Made by a program: the position numbers and the translations under genes. Shown one piece after another: positions 34,219 through 41,885 of a stretch of 64,000 bases of DNA. Numbering within the stretch: the first letter of the stretch is position 1; each line of letters opens with the position of its first letter. The notes beneath the pieces were generated by a model, which made no database searches, was not told where the DNA came from, and saw nothing but the letters and a program-made list of their open reading frames with translations. The stretch comes from an uncultured Hungatella sp. GTDB taxonomy: Bacteria > Bacillota > Clostridia > Lachnospirales > Lachnospiraceae. The DNA is taken from assembly GCA_910588325.1 (NCBI GenBank), contig CAJUPP010000009.1, positions 1-64,000 of the forward strand, read 5' to 3'.

Positions 34219-34668
34219 ATGAGCGGTGAATTAAATGGAACATTGGAAAATGGACTGGTTGTTGAGAATGGCATTGTGAAGGACGGAAAGAACTGTGAGG
34301 GAGAGATTGTGGTTCCGGCAGGGGTTACGGAGATCGCCAATCAGGCATTTTATCAGAATAAGAAACTAACTGGTCTGTATCTTCCGGACGGTGTGAAAAA
34401 GATCGGTAATTATACGGTCAATGGCTGCCAGAATCTGGAGTACATCCGTGTGCCGGAAAGTGTGGAGGCATTGGGAGAGGATGCTCTTGTAAAGAAAATT
34501 GAAAGCAACTTCGGCTTCACCCATGTGGTGGAGAGCAAACAGTTTTTTCCGCAGATCCGTTGTAAAGAGGGATCTTTTGTGGATCACGCTATCCAGGAAA
34601 TGAAATCAAAAGACGGATGGAAGGATTCTCACTCCAATGAACATATTGTGGAAGTGGTGTATGAGTAG
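34219..34668 (+). CDS. Small BspA-type leucine-rich-repeat protein
   Basis: 149 residues from the ATG with GGAGG eight bases upstream. Two to three LRR_5 repeats are visible (EIVVPAGVTEIANQAF, GLYLPDGVKKIGNYTV, YIRVPESVEALGEDAL). There is no signal peptide, so it is likely cytoplasmic, unlike most BspA surface proteins. Last gene of the second hydroxylase operon, 24 bases after the FAD subunit. The role is unknown; protein binding is the usual function of the fold. Confidence 0.75.
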   Translation: MSGELNGTLENGLVVENGIVKDGKNCEGEIVVPAGVTEIANQAFYQNKKLTGLYLPDGVKKIGNYTVNGCQNLEYIRVPESVEALGEDALVKKIESNFGFTHVVESKQFFPQIRCKEGSFVDHAIQEMKSKDGWKDSHSNEHIVEVVYE

Positions 34669-34697
34669 CTGAAAAGAGTTAGAACAATGGCCTGATC

Positions 34698-34730
34698 AAT
34701 GGGAGACAGGACAGATGCCTGGCTCCCATT
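34698..34730. terminator. Hairpin between convergent genes
   Basis: Perfect 8-base stem AATGGGAG/CTCCCATT with a 17-base loop between the LRR gene (+) and the TylF-like gene (-). It has no clear T tract on either side. Confidence 0.4.
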
Positions 34731-34733
34731 AGT

Positions 34734-35588
34734 CTAGGGATGAATAATGACGGCACTTCCGTGAAGGTCACACAGAGGGATGAGAGGAAGAGAACTATGA
34801 ATGCTTTCATAATCGGTTACTGCCTGGGCACTGCCGCGGAAACGGCGGTTGTTATAGTCGTGAAGCAGGATCATGCCGCCGGGATTTAAGCGGGAATAAA
34901 AGTACTCAAGCCCTGCCAGGATAGGAGCATAAAGGTCGGCATCCAAACTGACCAGAGCAAAACGGCAGTCTTCCAGCCCGGCTGCAGTGTCAGGGAAAAA
35001 CCCTTTGTGAAATAAAGCCTGTTCAGGATGGGGAAGCCGTTCAAGGACATAGGAAATACTGGTATCGGAAAAGTCCCCTTCCTGTGCCCGGGAAAGACTC
35101 TGGCTGGATTCCCTGTGGATGTCCCGGGCGTCAAAGCCCTGAAACGTATCGAAGAGATGAAGGAGCCTTTCAGGGAACAGGGCATTAAGCTGCCATGCTA
35201 AGTCTCCTTTATAGACTCCAAGTTCAGCGATATCTCCAGGTATATTTTGTTTGATAAGACGGTCGGATATACGGTGGAGGGTGGCCGAACGGATATCAAA
35301 TCTTCGATACAGTTCGCCAAGAAAGAGAAAAGTCCCCTTAAATCCTGCTTCTGTTGCCTGACTCTGAAGGCTTGTGGTCCGTGGCTGGTCTGTGACGGCG
35401 ATGAGAGCATAGTCTGGTTTCAGCCGGACTGCCTCTTCTACGGACAGAACAGGAATCTGTTTCAGATACGTTCCCTGCAGGGAAGGATTGTTATCGCCAA
35501 AGGCCAGCAGTTTTGTGTAGGCAGTATTGATAAGATTGATGCAGGAATGACCGAACTGGCCGGCACCGAGAATGATAATTGTATGCAT
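34734..35588 (-). CDS. TylF/MycF-like O-methyltransferase
   Basis: 284 residues. An N-terminal ~85-residue Rossmann-like domain (IIILGAGQFGHSCINLI) is fused to a macrocin-O-methyltransferase-type domain (DIAELGVYKGDLAWQLN, LFDTFQGFDARDI, SLDADLYAPI, LLHDYNNRRF). The Asp residues expected to hold Mg2+ are present, unlike in the paralogue at 28704. It would use S-adenosylmethionine; the acceptor is unknown, and no sugar or polyketide genes are near. It is divergent from the Crp/Fnr gene. Confidence 0.8.
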   Translation of the reverse strand: MHTIIILGAGQFGHSCINLINTAYTKLLAFGDNNPSLQGTYLKQIPVLSVEEAVRLKPDYALIAVTDQPRTTSLQSQATEAGFKGTFLFLGELYRRFDIRSATLHRISDRLIKQNIPGDIAELGVYKGDLAWQLNALFPERLLHLFDTFQGFDARDIHRESSQSLSRAQEGDFSDTSISYVLERLPHPEQALFHKGFFPDTAAGLEDCRFALVSLDADLYAPILAGLEYFYSRLNPGGMILLHDYNNRRFRGSAQAVTDYESIHSSLPLIPLCDLHGSAVIIHP

Positions 35589-35714
35589 GGAATCTCCTTT
35601 GTGTGTTTATTGGTATCAGTATATTGAAGAATTTATTAAAAAGAAAGAAACCTATGCTACAGAATTTATGCATTAACGTATAAGAAAACCTTAGAAATAT
35701 ATGGTTACTGTTCA

Positions 35715-35748
35715 CTCATGACGAATCACTCCGCTGATTCGTCATGAG
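35715..35748. repeat. Perfect 14-base inverted repeat (REP-like palindrome)
   Basis: CTCATGACGAATCA, loop CTCCGC, then the exact reverse complement. No T tract follows on either strand, so it is not an obvious terminator. It lies between divergent genes, upstream of the Crp/Fnr promoter. It could be a dispersed palindromic element or an operator. Confidence 0.6.
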
Positions 35749-35783
35749 CCAATACAGTTATGGGGCCAAAGTATATGCAACGT

Positions 35784-35796
35784 GTGTAGTATAAAT
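35784..35796 (+). promoter_or_regulatory. Candidate Crp/Fnr operator upstream of its own gene
   Basis: GTGTAGTATAAAT, centred exactly ten bases before the -35 box of the Crp/Fnr promoter (about -45). A better palindrome of the same type (GTGTATTCTACAC) has the same spacing before the cofactor operon at 36616. Confidence 0.4.
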
Positions 35797-35799
35797 TGC

Positions 35800-35828
35800 T
35801 TGAGTTAACTATACAACAATAGTATAAT
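35800..35828 (+). promoter_or_regulatory. Promoter of the Crp/Fnr regulator gene
   Basis: TTGAGT, 17-base spacer, perfect TATAAT, about 43 bases before the ATG at 35871. Confidence 0.7.
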
Positions 35829-35870
35829 AAAATTGATTTGTCCAACGATGTACAGGAAAGTTGAGGAACT

Positions 35871-36590
35871 ATGGAGTACCCAGAGAATAAAAAAATACCG
35901 GCACCGCATACGGATTTTGTTTCCCGTCTGCTGTATCTTCCCAGAGGAATTGCCCGTCTGGAGAGGCTGGGGGAGAAAAGGAAGTTTCCCAAGAACCATA
36001 TCCTGGTTCAGGCAGGGGAGCATGTCAAGAATTGCTATATTGTCAAATACGGACGCGTAGCGGCTTATGAGTATACATTAAGCGGAGAAGAGAGAATTTA
36101 TAATTTCAATGAGGAGAATTCCATCCTTTTGGAGGCGAATCTGCTTTTTGACTATGCATCTCCTATCTGTTTTAAGACGGTATTGCCTTCGGAACTGGTC
36201 TGTGTTGATAAGAAGACACTGGTGGATACGATTAATTCGGACCCTCAGGTTTCCATGGACATTATGGAATCTTTGGCTACGAAATTTTTGTCTTCCATGG
36301 AGCAGATCCGCCATGCAAATTTTCACAATGCGTCATGGAAGATCTGTGATCTTTTATTGATTTTTGCTGACCGTTACGGCGTGCCCTACGACGGAAAGAT
36401 TCTGATTAAAGAGAAGATCAGCCAGCAGCTGCTGTCCAATCTTCTGGGGATTAATCGGGTTACGGCAGTGCGCGCCATAAAGGAGTTAAAAGAGATGTCC
36501 CTGATTGAGCAGATCAACGGATTTTACTGTATTCGCGACGTGGAACGGCTGAAACGGCATCAGAGAAGGCTGTTGCTGAAGGGAGTGTAA
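35871..36590 (+). CDS. Crp/Fnr-family transcriptional regulator
   Basis: 239 residues. A cyclic-nucleotide-binding-like sensor fold (about 25-140: FPKNHILVQAGEHVKNCYIVKYGRVAAYEY) is followed by a dimerisation helix and a C-terminal winged helix (about 165-225: ISQQLLSNLLGINRVTAVRAIKELKEM). No N-terminal Cys cluster for an FNR-type Fe-S centre is visible, so the ligand is unknown. Its place between the hydroxylase and cofactor operons suggests it controls them. The start follows AGTTGAGGAACT, a usable ribosome site. Confidence 0.88.
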   Translation: MEYPENKKIPAPHTDFVSRLLYLPRGIARLERLGEKRKFPKNHILVQAGEHVKNCYIVKYGRVAAYEYTLSGEERIYNFNEENSILLEANLLFDYASPICFKTVLPSELVCVDKKTLVDTINSDPQVSMDIMESLATKFLSSMEQIRHANFHNASWKICDLLLIFADRYGVPYDGKILIKEKISQQLLSNLLGINRVTAVRAIKELKEMSLIEQINGFYCIRDVERLKRHQRRLLLKGV

Positions 36591-36615
36591 ATCGAGCACT
36601 CTAAATTAAAAATAG

Positions 36616-36628
36616 GTGTATTCTACAC
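36616..36628 (+). promoter_or_regulatory. Palindromic operator before the cofactor operon
   Basis: GTGTA-TTC-TACAC is a perfect inverted repeat centred ten bases before the -35 box (about -45). A related copy with the same spacing precedes the Crp/Fnr gene. An activator site for that regulator is the simplest reading. Confidence 0.5.
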
Positions 36629-36631
36629 TAC

Positions 36632-36660
36632 TTGTTTTAGCCACAGGGCAAAGCTATAAT
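36632..36660 (+). promoter_or_regulatory. Promoter of the molybdenum cofactor operon
   Basis: TTGTTT, 17-base spacer, TATAAT, 30 bases before the ATG at 36690. The poor -35 box fits an activated promoter. Confidence 0.7.
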
Positions 36661-36689
36661 GATATCAGAAAAAGTGAGGAACCAGGAGA

Positions 36690-37634
36690 ATGAAAAAGAC
36701 AGGTGCGGTGCTGGTGGCAGCCGGTTTATCGTCCCGTATGGAGGCGTTTAAGCCCATGCTTCCTTTCGGCAGATCTACCATATCGATCCATATGGTGACG
36801 ATGCTTAAGGATATGGGAATCGATCCGATTGTGGTGGTGACCGGTTACAGAGGAGAAGAGTTGCAGCAGCACCTTTTTTTTACGGGCGTACGGTTTGTAA
36901 AAAATGAACGATTCAAAGAAACCCAGATGTTTGACTCTGTCTGTATGGGGATTCAGGCTGTCAGTGAGGACTGTGAAAGGCTGATGATTCTGCCTGTCGA
37001 TGTTCCGGCTATTATGCCGGATACCATACGCCAGCAGCTGATGATCGACGCTCCCATTATCCGCACAATGTGTCACGGAGAACCGGGCCATCCCATTATG
37101 CTCTGGAGCCAGGTGGCTGAGAGGCTGAGAGGATATGAAGGGCCCGGAGGACTTCGGGGAGCCATCGAGAATTCAGGAATTGCCATTACCAACCTGGAAG
37201 TGGATGATGAGGGAATCTATCGGGATTTGGATACCAGAGAGCAGTATCAGGAACTGTTGGACTGGAATTACCAGAGAGGCCAGGGGTATCCGGTCCGCCC
37301 TCAGATACAGGTAAGACTGACAGCCAGCGAACCGTTCTATGGGCCTGGTGTTCAGAAACTGTTAAGCAGGATCGGGCAGACTGGTTCCCTCCAGGAGGCC
37401 TGTCTTGATGTAAATATCTCTTACAGCAAAGGGCGGAAGATGGTAAAGCAGTTGGAACAGCAGCTTGGGTTTCCTGTGGTTCAAAGGTGGACCGGCGGAA
37501 GCGGAGGCGGCGGTTCCGTACTGACAGAAAAGGGAAAACAATTGATGGATGCCTATGAAAAGATGGTGGCCGAGGTGCAGGATTTTACAGATCAGGCCTA
37601 CCAGAAATATATGGGGAAAGGATTTGAGTCATGA
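36690..37634 (+). CDS. MocA-like cofactor nucleotidyltransferase fused to a ModE-type DNA-binding domain
   Basis: 314 residues. Residues 1-~200 are a MobA/MocA-type nucleotidyltransferase (VLVAAGLSSRMEAFKPMLPFG, ILPVDVPAI, GHPIMLW), which would add CMP or GMP to molybdopterin for xanthine-dehydrogenase-type enzymes. Residues ~210-305 match the LysR/ModE-like winged helix (GPGVQKLLSRIGQTGSLQEA, YSKGRKMVKQLEQQLGFPVV, GGGGSVLTEKGKQLMDAYE). The fusion may couple cofactor maturation to gene control. It heads the operon and overlaps the next gene by four bases. Confidence 0.88.
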   Translation: MKKTGAVLVAAGLSSRMEAFKPMLPFGRSTISIHMVTMLKDMGIDPIVVVTGYRGEELQQHLFFTGVRFVKNERFKETQMFDSVCMGIQAVSEDCERLMILPVDVPAIMPDTIRQQLMIDAPIIRTMCHGEPGHPIMLWSQVAERLRGYEGPGGLRGAIENSGIAITNLEVDDEGIYRDLDTREQYQELLDWNYQRGQGYPVRPQIQVRLTASEPFYGPGVQKLLSRIGQTGSLQEACLDVNISYSKGRKMVKQLEQQLGFPVVQRWTGGSGGGGSVLTEKGKQLMDAYEKMVAEVQDFTDQAYQKYMGKGFES

Positions 37635-38746
37635 GGAATCTGTATCTGGTCCGCCATGGAAAAGTAGATTTTCCTGATAAAGTCAGATGTTGTATCGGGT
37701 GGACCGACCTTCCTTTAAGCCAGGAGGGAAGGAGGCAGGCTGAAGATCTGCATCTCTATTTTCAGGATATTTTAAAGAACAATGCAATGGTATTTGCCAG
37801 CCCTTTAAAGCGCGCATGGGAGACAGCGCAGATTCTGGCAGGAGAGCTGACAGCTGTATGCCGGGAGGACGGGTTAAAAGAACTGAATATGGGTGAGTGG
37901 GAGAATGTACCCATGAGTCAGCTTAAGAAAACTCTGGAGTCAGAGCCAAAGGCAGGAGAGAGCAGAGCATGGGGAGCCTGCAGGATACACCGGACAGTCC
38001 TTCGCATTCTGGAGGAGACGAGAGGCGATGTGATCTGTGTGGCCCATGCAGGGATCAACAGCTGTCTGCTGGCTGAACTTACGGATACTCCCCTGGAGAC
38101 GTCCAGAGCTCTTCCCCAGCCATACGGCGGAGTTTCGCGGATTCAGGTAAACGGCCATGGGACGATGGAGGTAAAGGAACTGGGCGTTATGCCAAAGCCG
38201 GCGCCGTCTAAGGAGGAATGCCAGGCTATCTGGGACCATTACCATACGCCGGCCAATGTCCGGCTCCACTGTGAGGCAGTATGCCGGGAGGCGGAGAGGA
38301 TCGGCGAAAACTTGTTAAAGGCAGGGCGCAGTGTGGATCTTAAGGTCATTGGAAGCGGGGCGCTGCTCCATGATGTAGTCAGGACAAAAGACCATCATCC
38401 CCAGGAGGGTGCTTCCATAATGATAAGGGAAGGATATCCCAGGATAGCACAGATTGTAAGGAACCATCATGATCTTAAGTGTCCCGATGAATATCCATTG
38501 TCAGAACAGGAATTTGACAAGTGGCTGGAGGAAGCCACAGTTTTCCTGGCAGATAAGAGGACGCAGCAGGAAAGAACGGTATCTCTGGAGGAGCGTTTTG
38601 CCCAGAGCCGGAAGCGGTGTGAACAGATGCCGGACAGGGAGGAAGCATTGGCGGCTCATGACAGAAGATTCAGGCATGCCAGGAAGATTGAGGCCATGAT
38701 AGAAGATAGATTAAGGGTAAATGGAGGAAATGATGAAGCTGATTAG
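37631..38746 (+). CDS. Histidine phosphatase-HD hydrolase fusion protein
   Basis: 371 residues. The N-terminal ~190 residues are a phosphoglycerate-mutase-like phosphatase (LVRHGKVDFP near the start; catalytic second His in VAHAGINS). The C-terminal part is an HD-type hydrolase (HCEAVCREAERIGENLL..., SGALLHDVVRTKDHHPQEGA, IVRNHHDL). It overlaps the previous and next genes, so it is firmly part of the cofactor operon. Its substrate may be a phosphorylated intermediate of molybdopterin, or a nucleotide; neither is shown by sequence. Confidence 0.8.
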   Translation: MRNLYLVRHGKVDFPDKVRCCIGWTDLPLSQEGRRQAEDLHLYFQDILKNNAMVFASPLKRAWETAQILAGELTAVCREDGLKELNMGEWENVPMSQLKKTLESEPKAGESRAWGACRIHRTVLRILEETRGDVICVAHAGINSCLLAELTDTPLETSRALPQPYGGVSRIQVNGHGTMEVKELGVMPKPAPSKEECQAIWDHYHTPANVRLHCEAVCREAERIGENLLKAGRSVDLKVIGSGALLHDVVRTKDHHPQEGASIMIREGYPRIAQIVRNHHDLKCPDEYPLSEQEFDKWLEEATVFLADKRTQQERTVSLEERFAQSRKRCEQMPDREEALAAHDRRFRHARKIEAMIEDRLRVNGGNDEAD

Positions 38747-39791
38747 AACAGAAGATGCCCAGGGAGCAGTGCTGTGCCATGATATTACTCAGATCATCAA
38801 AGGAGTGACAAAGGACGCGGTGTTTTGCAAGGGTCATATCGTGACCAAGGAGGATATTCCGGTACTTTTAAGTGTAGGAAAGGATCAGCTCTATGTGTGG
38901 GAGCAGGAAGAAGGCGTGCTTCACGAGAATGATGCGGCCCTGATTCTCTGTGAACTGTGTCAGGGAGAGCACATGCGGCCTTCTGAGGTAAAGGAAGGAA
39001 AGATCGAACTGTCTGCAGAGTGCAGCGGGCTTTTAAAGGTTAATAACAAAGGGATGAAGGCAGTCAACGGATTCGGCGAGATGATGATCGCCAGCCGCCA
39101 TGGCAATTTTGCGGTAAAGAAGGGGGACAAACTGGCAGGAACCAGAATTATTCCTCTGGTGATAAAAAAGGAGAAGATGGAAGCAGCTAAAAAGGCAGCC
39201 TTGGAGGCGACAAACGGAAAGCCGGTTCTGGAACTGAAGCCTTTTGTCCATAAAAAAGTAGGAATCGTGACTACGGGAAATGAAGTGTTTTACGGCCGTA
39301 TCCAGGATACTTTTACACCGGTGATTGAGGAGAAACTAAGGGAATTTGATACGGAAATTATTGACCATGTAACCTGGAATGATGATGATAAGAAGGTGAC
39401 AGCCAGTATCCTTGACATGATAAAAAAAGGTGCGGATCTTGTGATCTGTACTGGCGGCATGAGTGTGGATCCGGATGATAAGACTCCTCTTGCTATCAGG
39501 AATACGGGAGCCAGGATCGTATCCTACGGGGCTCCGGTACTGCCGGGGGCCATGTTCCTTCTGGCCTACTATCAGGAAAACGAGGAAGGACGGCAGAGGA
39601 CAGCAGCCATTATGGGGCTTCCAGGGTGTGTCATGTATGCCAGGCGCACGATTTTTGACCTGGTGCTTCCCAGGGTTATGGCAGATGATGAGGTATCGAA
39701 AGAGGAACTGGCTGCTTTGGGGCAGGGCGGCTTATGCTTAAACTGTTCGGTCTGTACGTTTCCCAACTGTGGATTTGGAAAAGGAGTGTAG
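38733..39791 (+). CDS. MoeA/MogA-like molybdopterin-binding protein with Cys-rich tail
   Basis: 352 residues from the second of two adjacent ATGs (38733), best placed after GGAGG at 38723. The MoCF-type fold lies at about 170-310 (KVGIVTTGNEVFYGRI, VICTGGMSVDPDDKTPLAIR, GAPVLPGAMFLLAYY, MGLPGC). The N-terminal part is distinct from classic MoeA. The C-terminus ends LCLNCSVCTFPNCGFG, four closely spaced Cys suited to a metal or Fe-S site. It probably helps insert molybdenum or hands over cofactor for hydroxylases. Confidence 0.85.
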   Translation: MKLIRTEDAQGAVLCHDITQIIKGVTKDAVFCKGHIVTKEDIPVLLSVGKDQLYVWEQEEGVLHENDAALILCELCQGEHMRPSEVKEGKIELSAECSGLLKVNNKGMKAVNGFGEMMIASRHGNFAVKKGDKLAGTRIIPLVIKKEKMEAAKKAALEATNGKPVLELKPFVHKKVGIVTTGNEVFYGRIQDTFTPVIEEKLREFDTEIIDHVTWNDDDKKVTASILDMIKKGADLVICTGGMSVDPDDKTPLAIRNTGARIVSYGAPVLPGAMFLLAYYQENEEGRQRTAAIMGLPGCVMYARRTIFDLVLPRVMADDEVSKEELAALGQGGLCLNCSVCTFPNCGFGKGV

Positions 39792-39803
39792 GAGGATTTT
39801 GTG

Positions 39804-39851
39804 ATGCTGGATTTTTATAAAGCGGTTTCAGAGTGCAATCCTGAAAGTTAA
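39804..39851 (+). pseudogene. 15-codon leader cut off from the XdhC gene by an in-frame TAA
   Basis: An ATG at 39804 with a perfect GGAGG eight bases upstream encodes MLDFYKAVSECNPES and stops at TAA (39849-39851). Only one codon separates this stop from the ATG at 39855 in the same frame. The peptide looks like the usual N-terminus of XdhC/CoxI proteins, so the TAA probably interrupts a once continuous gene, or makes a short coupled leader. Confidence 0.6.
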
Positions 39852-39854
39852 AAT

Positions 39855-40859
39855 ATGACTGTGGTGATTCTGGACGGGCCGTCTATGGGCCAGAGAGCGC
39901 TGTTTACAGACGGAGAACTGAAGTGGGAGTCGGAGCCGGGAGGAATTTTTACAAATTACAAAGAACAAATCTGGAAGACGGCTCATGAGGAGAAAAGCCG
40001 TCACAAAGGATTGGTGGAGATAGAGAAAACGAGAGTGTTTTGTGACTGGCTTGGCCAGGAGATGCATCTGGTAATCTGCGGCGGCGGCCATGTGTCTATG
40101 CCGGTGATTAAAATCGGGATTATGATGGGATGCAGGGTGACGGTTTTAGAGGACCGGCCTCAGTTCGCAGATAATGCAAGGCGGGCAGGGGCAGGGGAGG
40201 TTTTGTGCGAGCCGTTCAGCCAGGGACTGGACAGGATAGAGGGCGATGAGAATACATATTTTGTCATCGTTACCAGAGGACACCGCTACGATCAGGTATG
40301 TCTGGAAAAGATTGTCAGGAAAAAGCATGCATATATCGGTATGATCGGAAGCCGCCGCCGGGTGTCTGTGGTAAAGGAACTGGTGATAGAAGGCGGAGGA
40401 GACAGGCAGGTGCTTGATGAACTGTATAGCCCCATCGGTCTGGATATCGGAGCAAAGACACCGGAGGAGATCGGTGTGGCCATCATGGCGGAGATTATCG
40501 AAGTGAAGAACCGGAAACGGAGGACCTGCGGATATTCTAAGGATATGCTTCGGGAAATCTTGAATCCGGACAGGCAGGAGGAGGAAGGCGGCCGCCGGGT
40601 GATGATTACTATTGTTACCAGGAAGGGTTCTGCGCCAAGAGATGTGGGGACAAAAATGCTTGTATTTCCTGACGGGAAATGTATCGGGACCATCGGAGGC
40701 GGATGTATGGAGTCAGAAGTGACTCATCGGGCTCTGCATATGATCCGCAGCAGAGGAGAAGAACAGAAACTATGCCATGTGGACATGACGGGAGAGGATG
40801 CAGAGGATGAAGGCATGGTGTGCGGTGGTGTAGTAGACGTATTGCTGGAGGTTGTGTGA
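39855..40859 (+). CDS. XdhC/CoxI-family maturation factor with Rossmann domain first
   Basis: 334 residues. An XdhC Rossmann domain (about 70-220: LVICGGGHVSMPVIKIG, VTRGHRYDQVCLEKI, GMIGSRRRV, APEE-like KTPEEIGVAIMAEI) is followed by a CoxI/XdhC domain (about 250-334: TIVTRKGSAPRDVGTKMLVF, GTIGGGCMESEV, MVCGGVVDVL). Standard XdhC has the opposite order. The family sulfurates Moco and inserts it into xanthine dehydrogenase. The ATG at 39855 has no ribosome site of its own and depends on the upstream 15-codon frame. Confidence 0.82.
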   Translation: MTVVILDGPSMGQRALFTDGELKWESEPGGIFTNYKEQIWKTAHEEKSRHKGLVEIEKTRVFCDWLGQEMHLVICGGGHVSMPVIKIGIMMGCRVTVLEDRPQFADNARRAGAGEVLCEPFSQGLDRIEGDENTYFVIVTRGHRYDQVCLEKIVRKKHAYIGMIGSRRRVSVVKELVIEGGGDRQVLDELYSPIGLDIGAKTPEEIGVAIMAEIIEVKNRKRRTCGYSKDMLREILNPDRQEEEGGRRVMITIVTRKGSAPRDVGTKMLVFPDGKCIGTIGGGCMESEVTHRALHMIRSRGEEQKLCHVDMTGEDAEDEGMVCGGVVDVLLEVV

Positions 40860-40861
40860 TT

Positions 40862-41884
40862 TTGAAGGATCAGTGGGGACGGAATATTGACTATATGCGC
40901 ATTTCCATTACGGACCGCTGTAATCTGCGGTGCCGCTATTGCATGCCCCATGGAATAGAATGTGTGCCTATGCCGGAGATTCTGACTCTGGAAGAATATG
41001 CACAGGTTGTAACTTGCGGGGCTGCCATGGGGATTAGCAAGATTAAGGTTACAGGCGGAGAGCCCCTGGTGCGCCTGGGATGCTGCGAATTTATTGGGAT
41101 GCTGAAAAAGGTTCCTGGTATTGAGAAGGTTACAATCACGACTAACGGGATACTGCTTGGAAACTATCTGGATTCGTTGCTGGAGGCAGGAATTGATGGG
41201 ATCAATATCAGTCTGGATACCCTGGACCCTGAATTATACCGTTCTCTGACTGGTGGCGGGGCGTTAAAACAGGTTTTAAGTGCCATAAAGCAGGCGGCAG
41301 AGAAGTGTACAGGAACAGACATTCCAGTGAAGATCAATGCAGTGTCTTTGGATCTTTTCGATGTGGCAGAGAAACTGGGATGTAGCTACAGCGGACCAGG
41401 ATGGACAGAACTTTTGACACTGGCTAGGGAATTCCCCTTAGATATCCGTTTTATTGAGATGATGCCCATTGGCTGTGGAAAACAGTACCAGTCCGTGAAT
41501 CATCAGGAACTGCTGGCAGATTTAAAGAGACGGTATCCGGGGATGAGGAAGGACGAAAGGCCCCATGGATATGGACCTGCGGTATATTATCAGATTCCGG
41601 AATTAAAAGGAAGCGTGGGATTTATCAGTGCTATTCATGGAAAATTTTGTGAAAGCTGTAACCGATTGCGTCTCACTTCCCAGGGATATTTAAAAAGCTG
41701 CCTGTGTTATGAGGACGGAGAGGATTTGAAAAAAATTCTGCGGGGAACCAAAACGGAAGACGAGAAACAGAGACAGCTTTCCAATGCCATGAGAAGAGTG
41801 ATATGGGAGAAACCGCCGGCTCACTGTTTTGAGCATCCGGAGAAGATGACAGAGCAGGAAAATATGTCGAGAATCGGAGGATAA
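40862..41884 (+). CDS. moaA: GTP 3',8-cyclase MoaA (radical SAM)
   Basis: About 340 residues. The first step of molybdopterin synthesis converts GTP to 3',8-cH2GTP. The N-terminal 4Fe-4S cluster is in DRCNLRCRYCMPH (Cys 20, 24, 27); the C-terminal cluster is in GKFCESCNRLRLT plus a Cys in SCLCYEDG. I start at the TTG at 40862 (KDQWGRNIDYMRISIT follows, the normal N-terminus); a GTG at 40856 is an alternative. GGAGG lies at 40847. The start is two bases after the XdhC-type gene stop. Confidence 0.93.
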   Translation: MKDQWGRNIDYMRISITDRCNLRCRYCMPHGIECVPMPEILTLEEYAQVVTCGAAMGISKIKVTGGEPLVRLGCCEFIGMLKKVPGIEKVTITTNGILLGNYLDSLLEAGIDGINISLDTLDPELYRSLTGGGALKQVLSAIKQAAEKCTGTDIPVKINAVSLDLFDVAEKLGCSYSGPGWTELLTLAREFPLDIRFIEMMPIGCGKQYQSVNHQELLADLKRRYPGMRKDERPHGYGPAVYYQIPELKGSVGFISAIHGKFCESCNRLRLTSQGYLKSCLCYEDGEDLKKILRGTKTEDEKQRQLSNAMRRVIWEKPPAHCFEHPEKMTEQENMSRIGG

Positions 41885-41885
41885 C

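Noticed and set aside
39849..39851. Recoding of the stop in the XdhC-type gene as selenocysteine
   Set aside because: The codon is TAA, not TGA, and no SECIS-like hairpin was seen.
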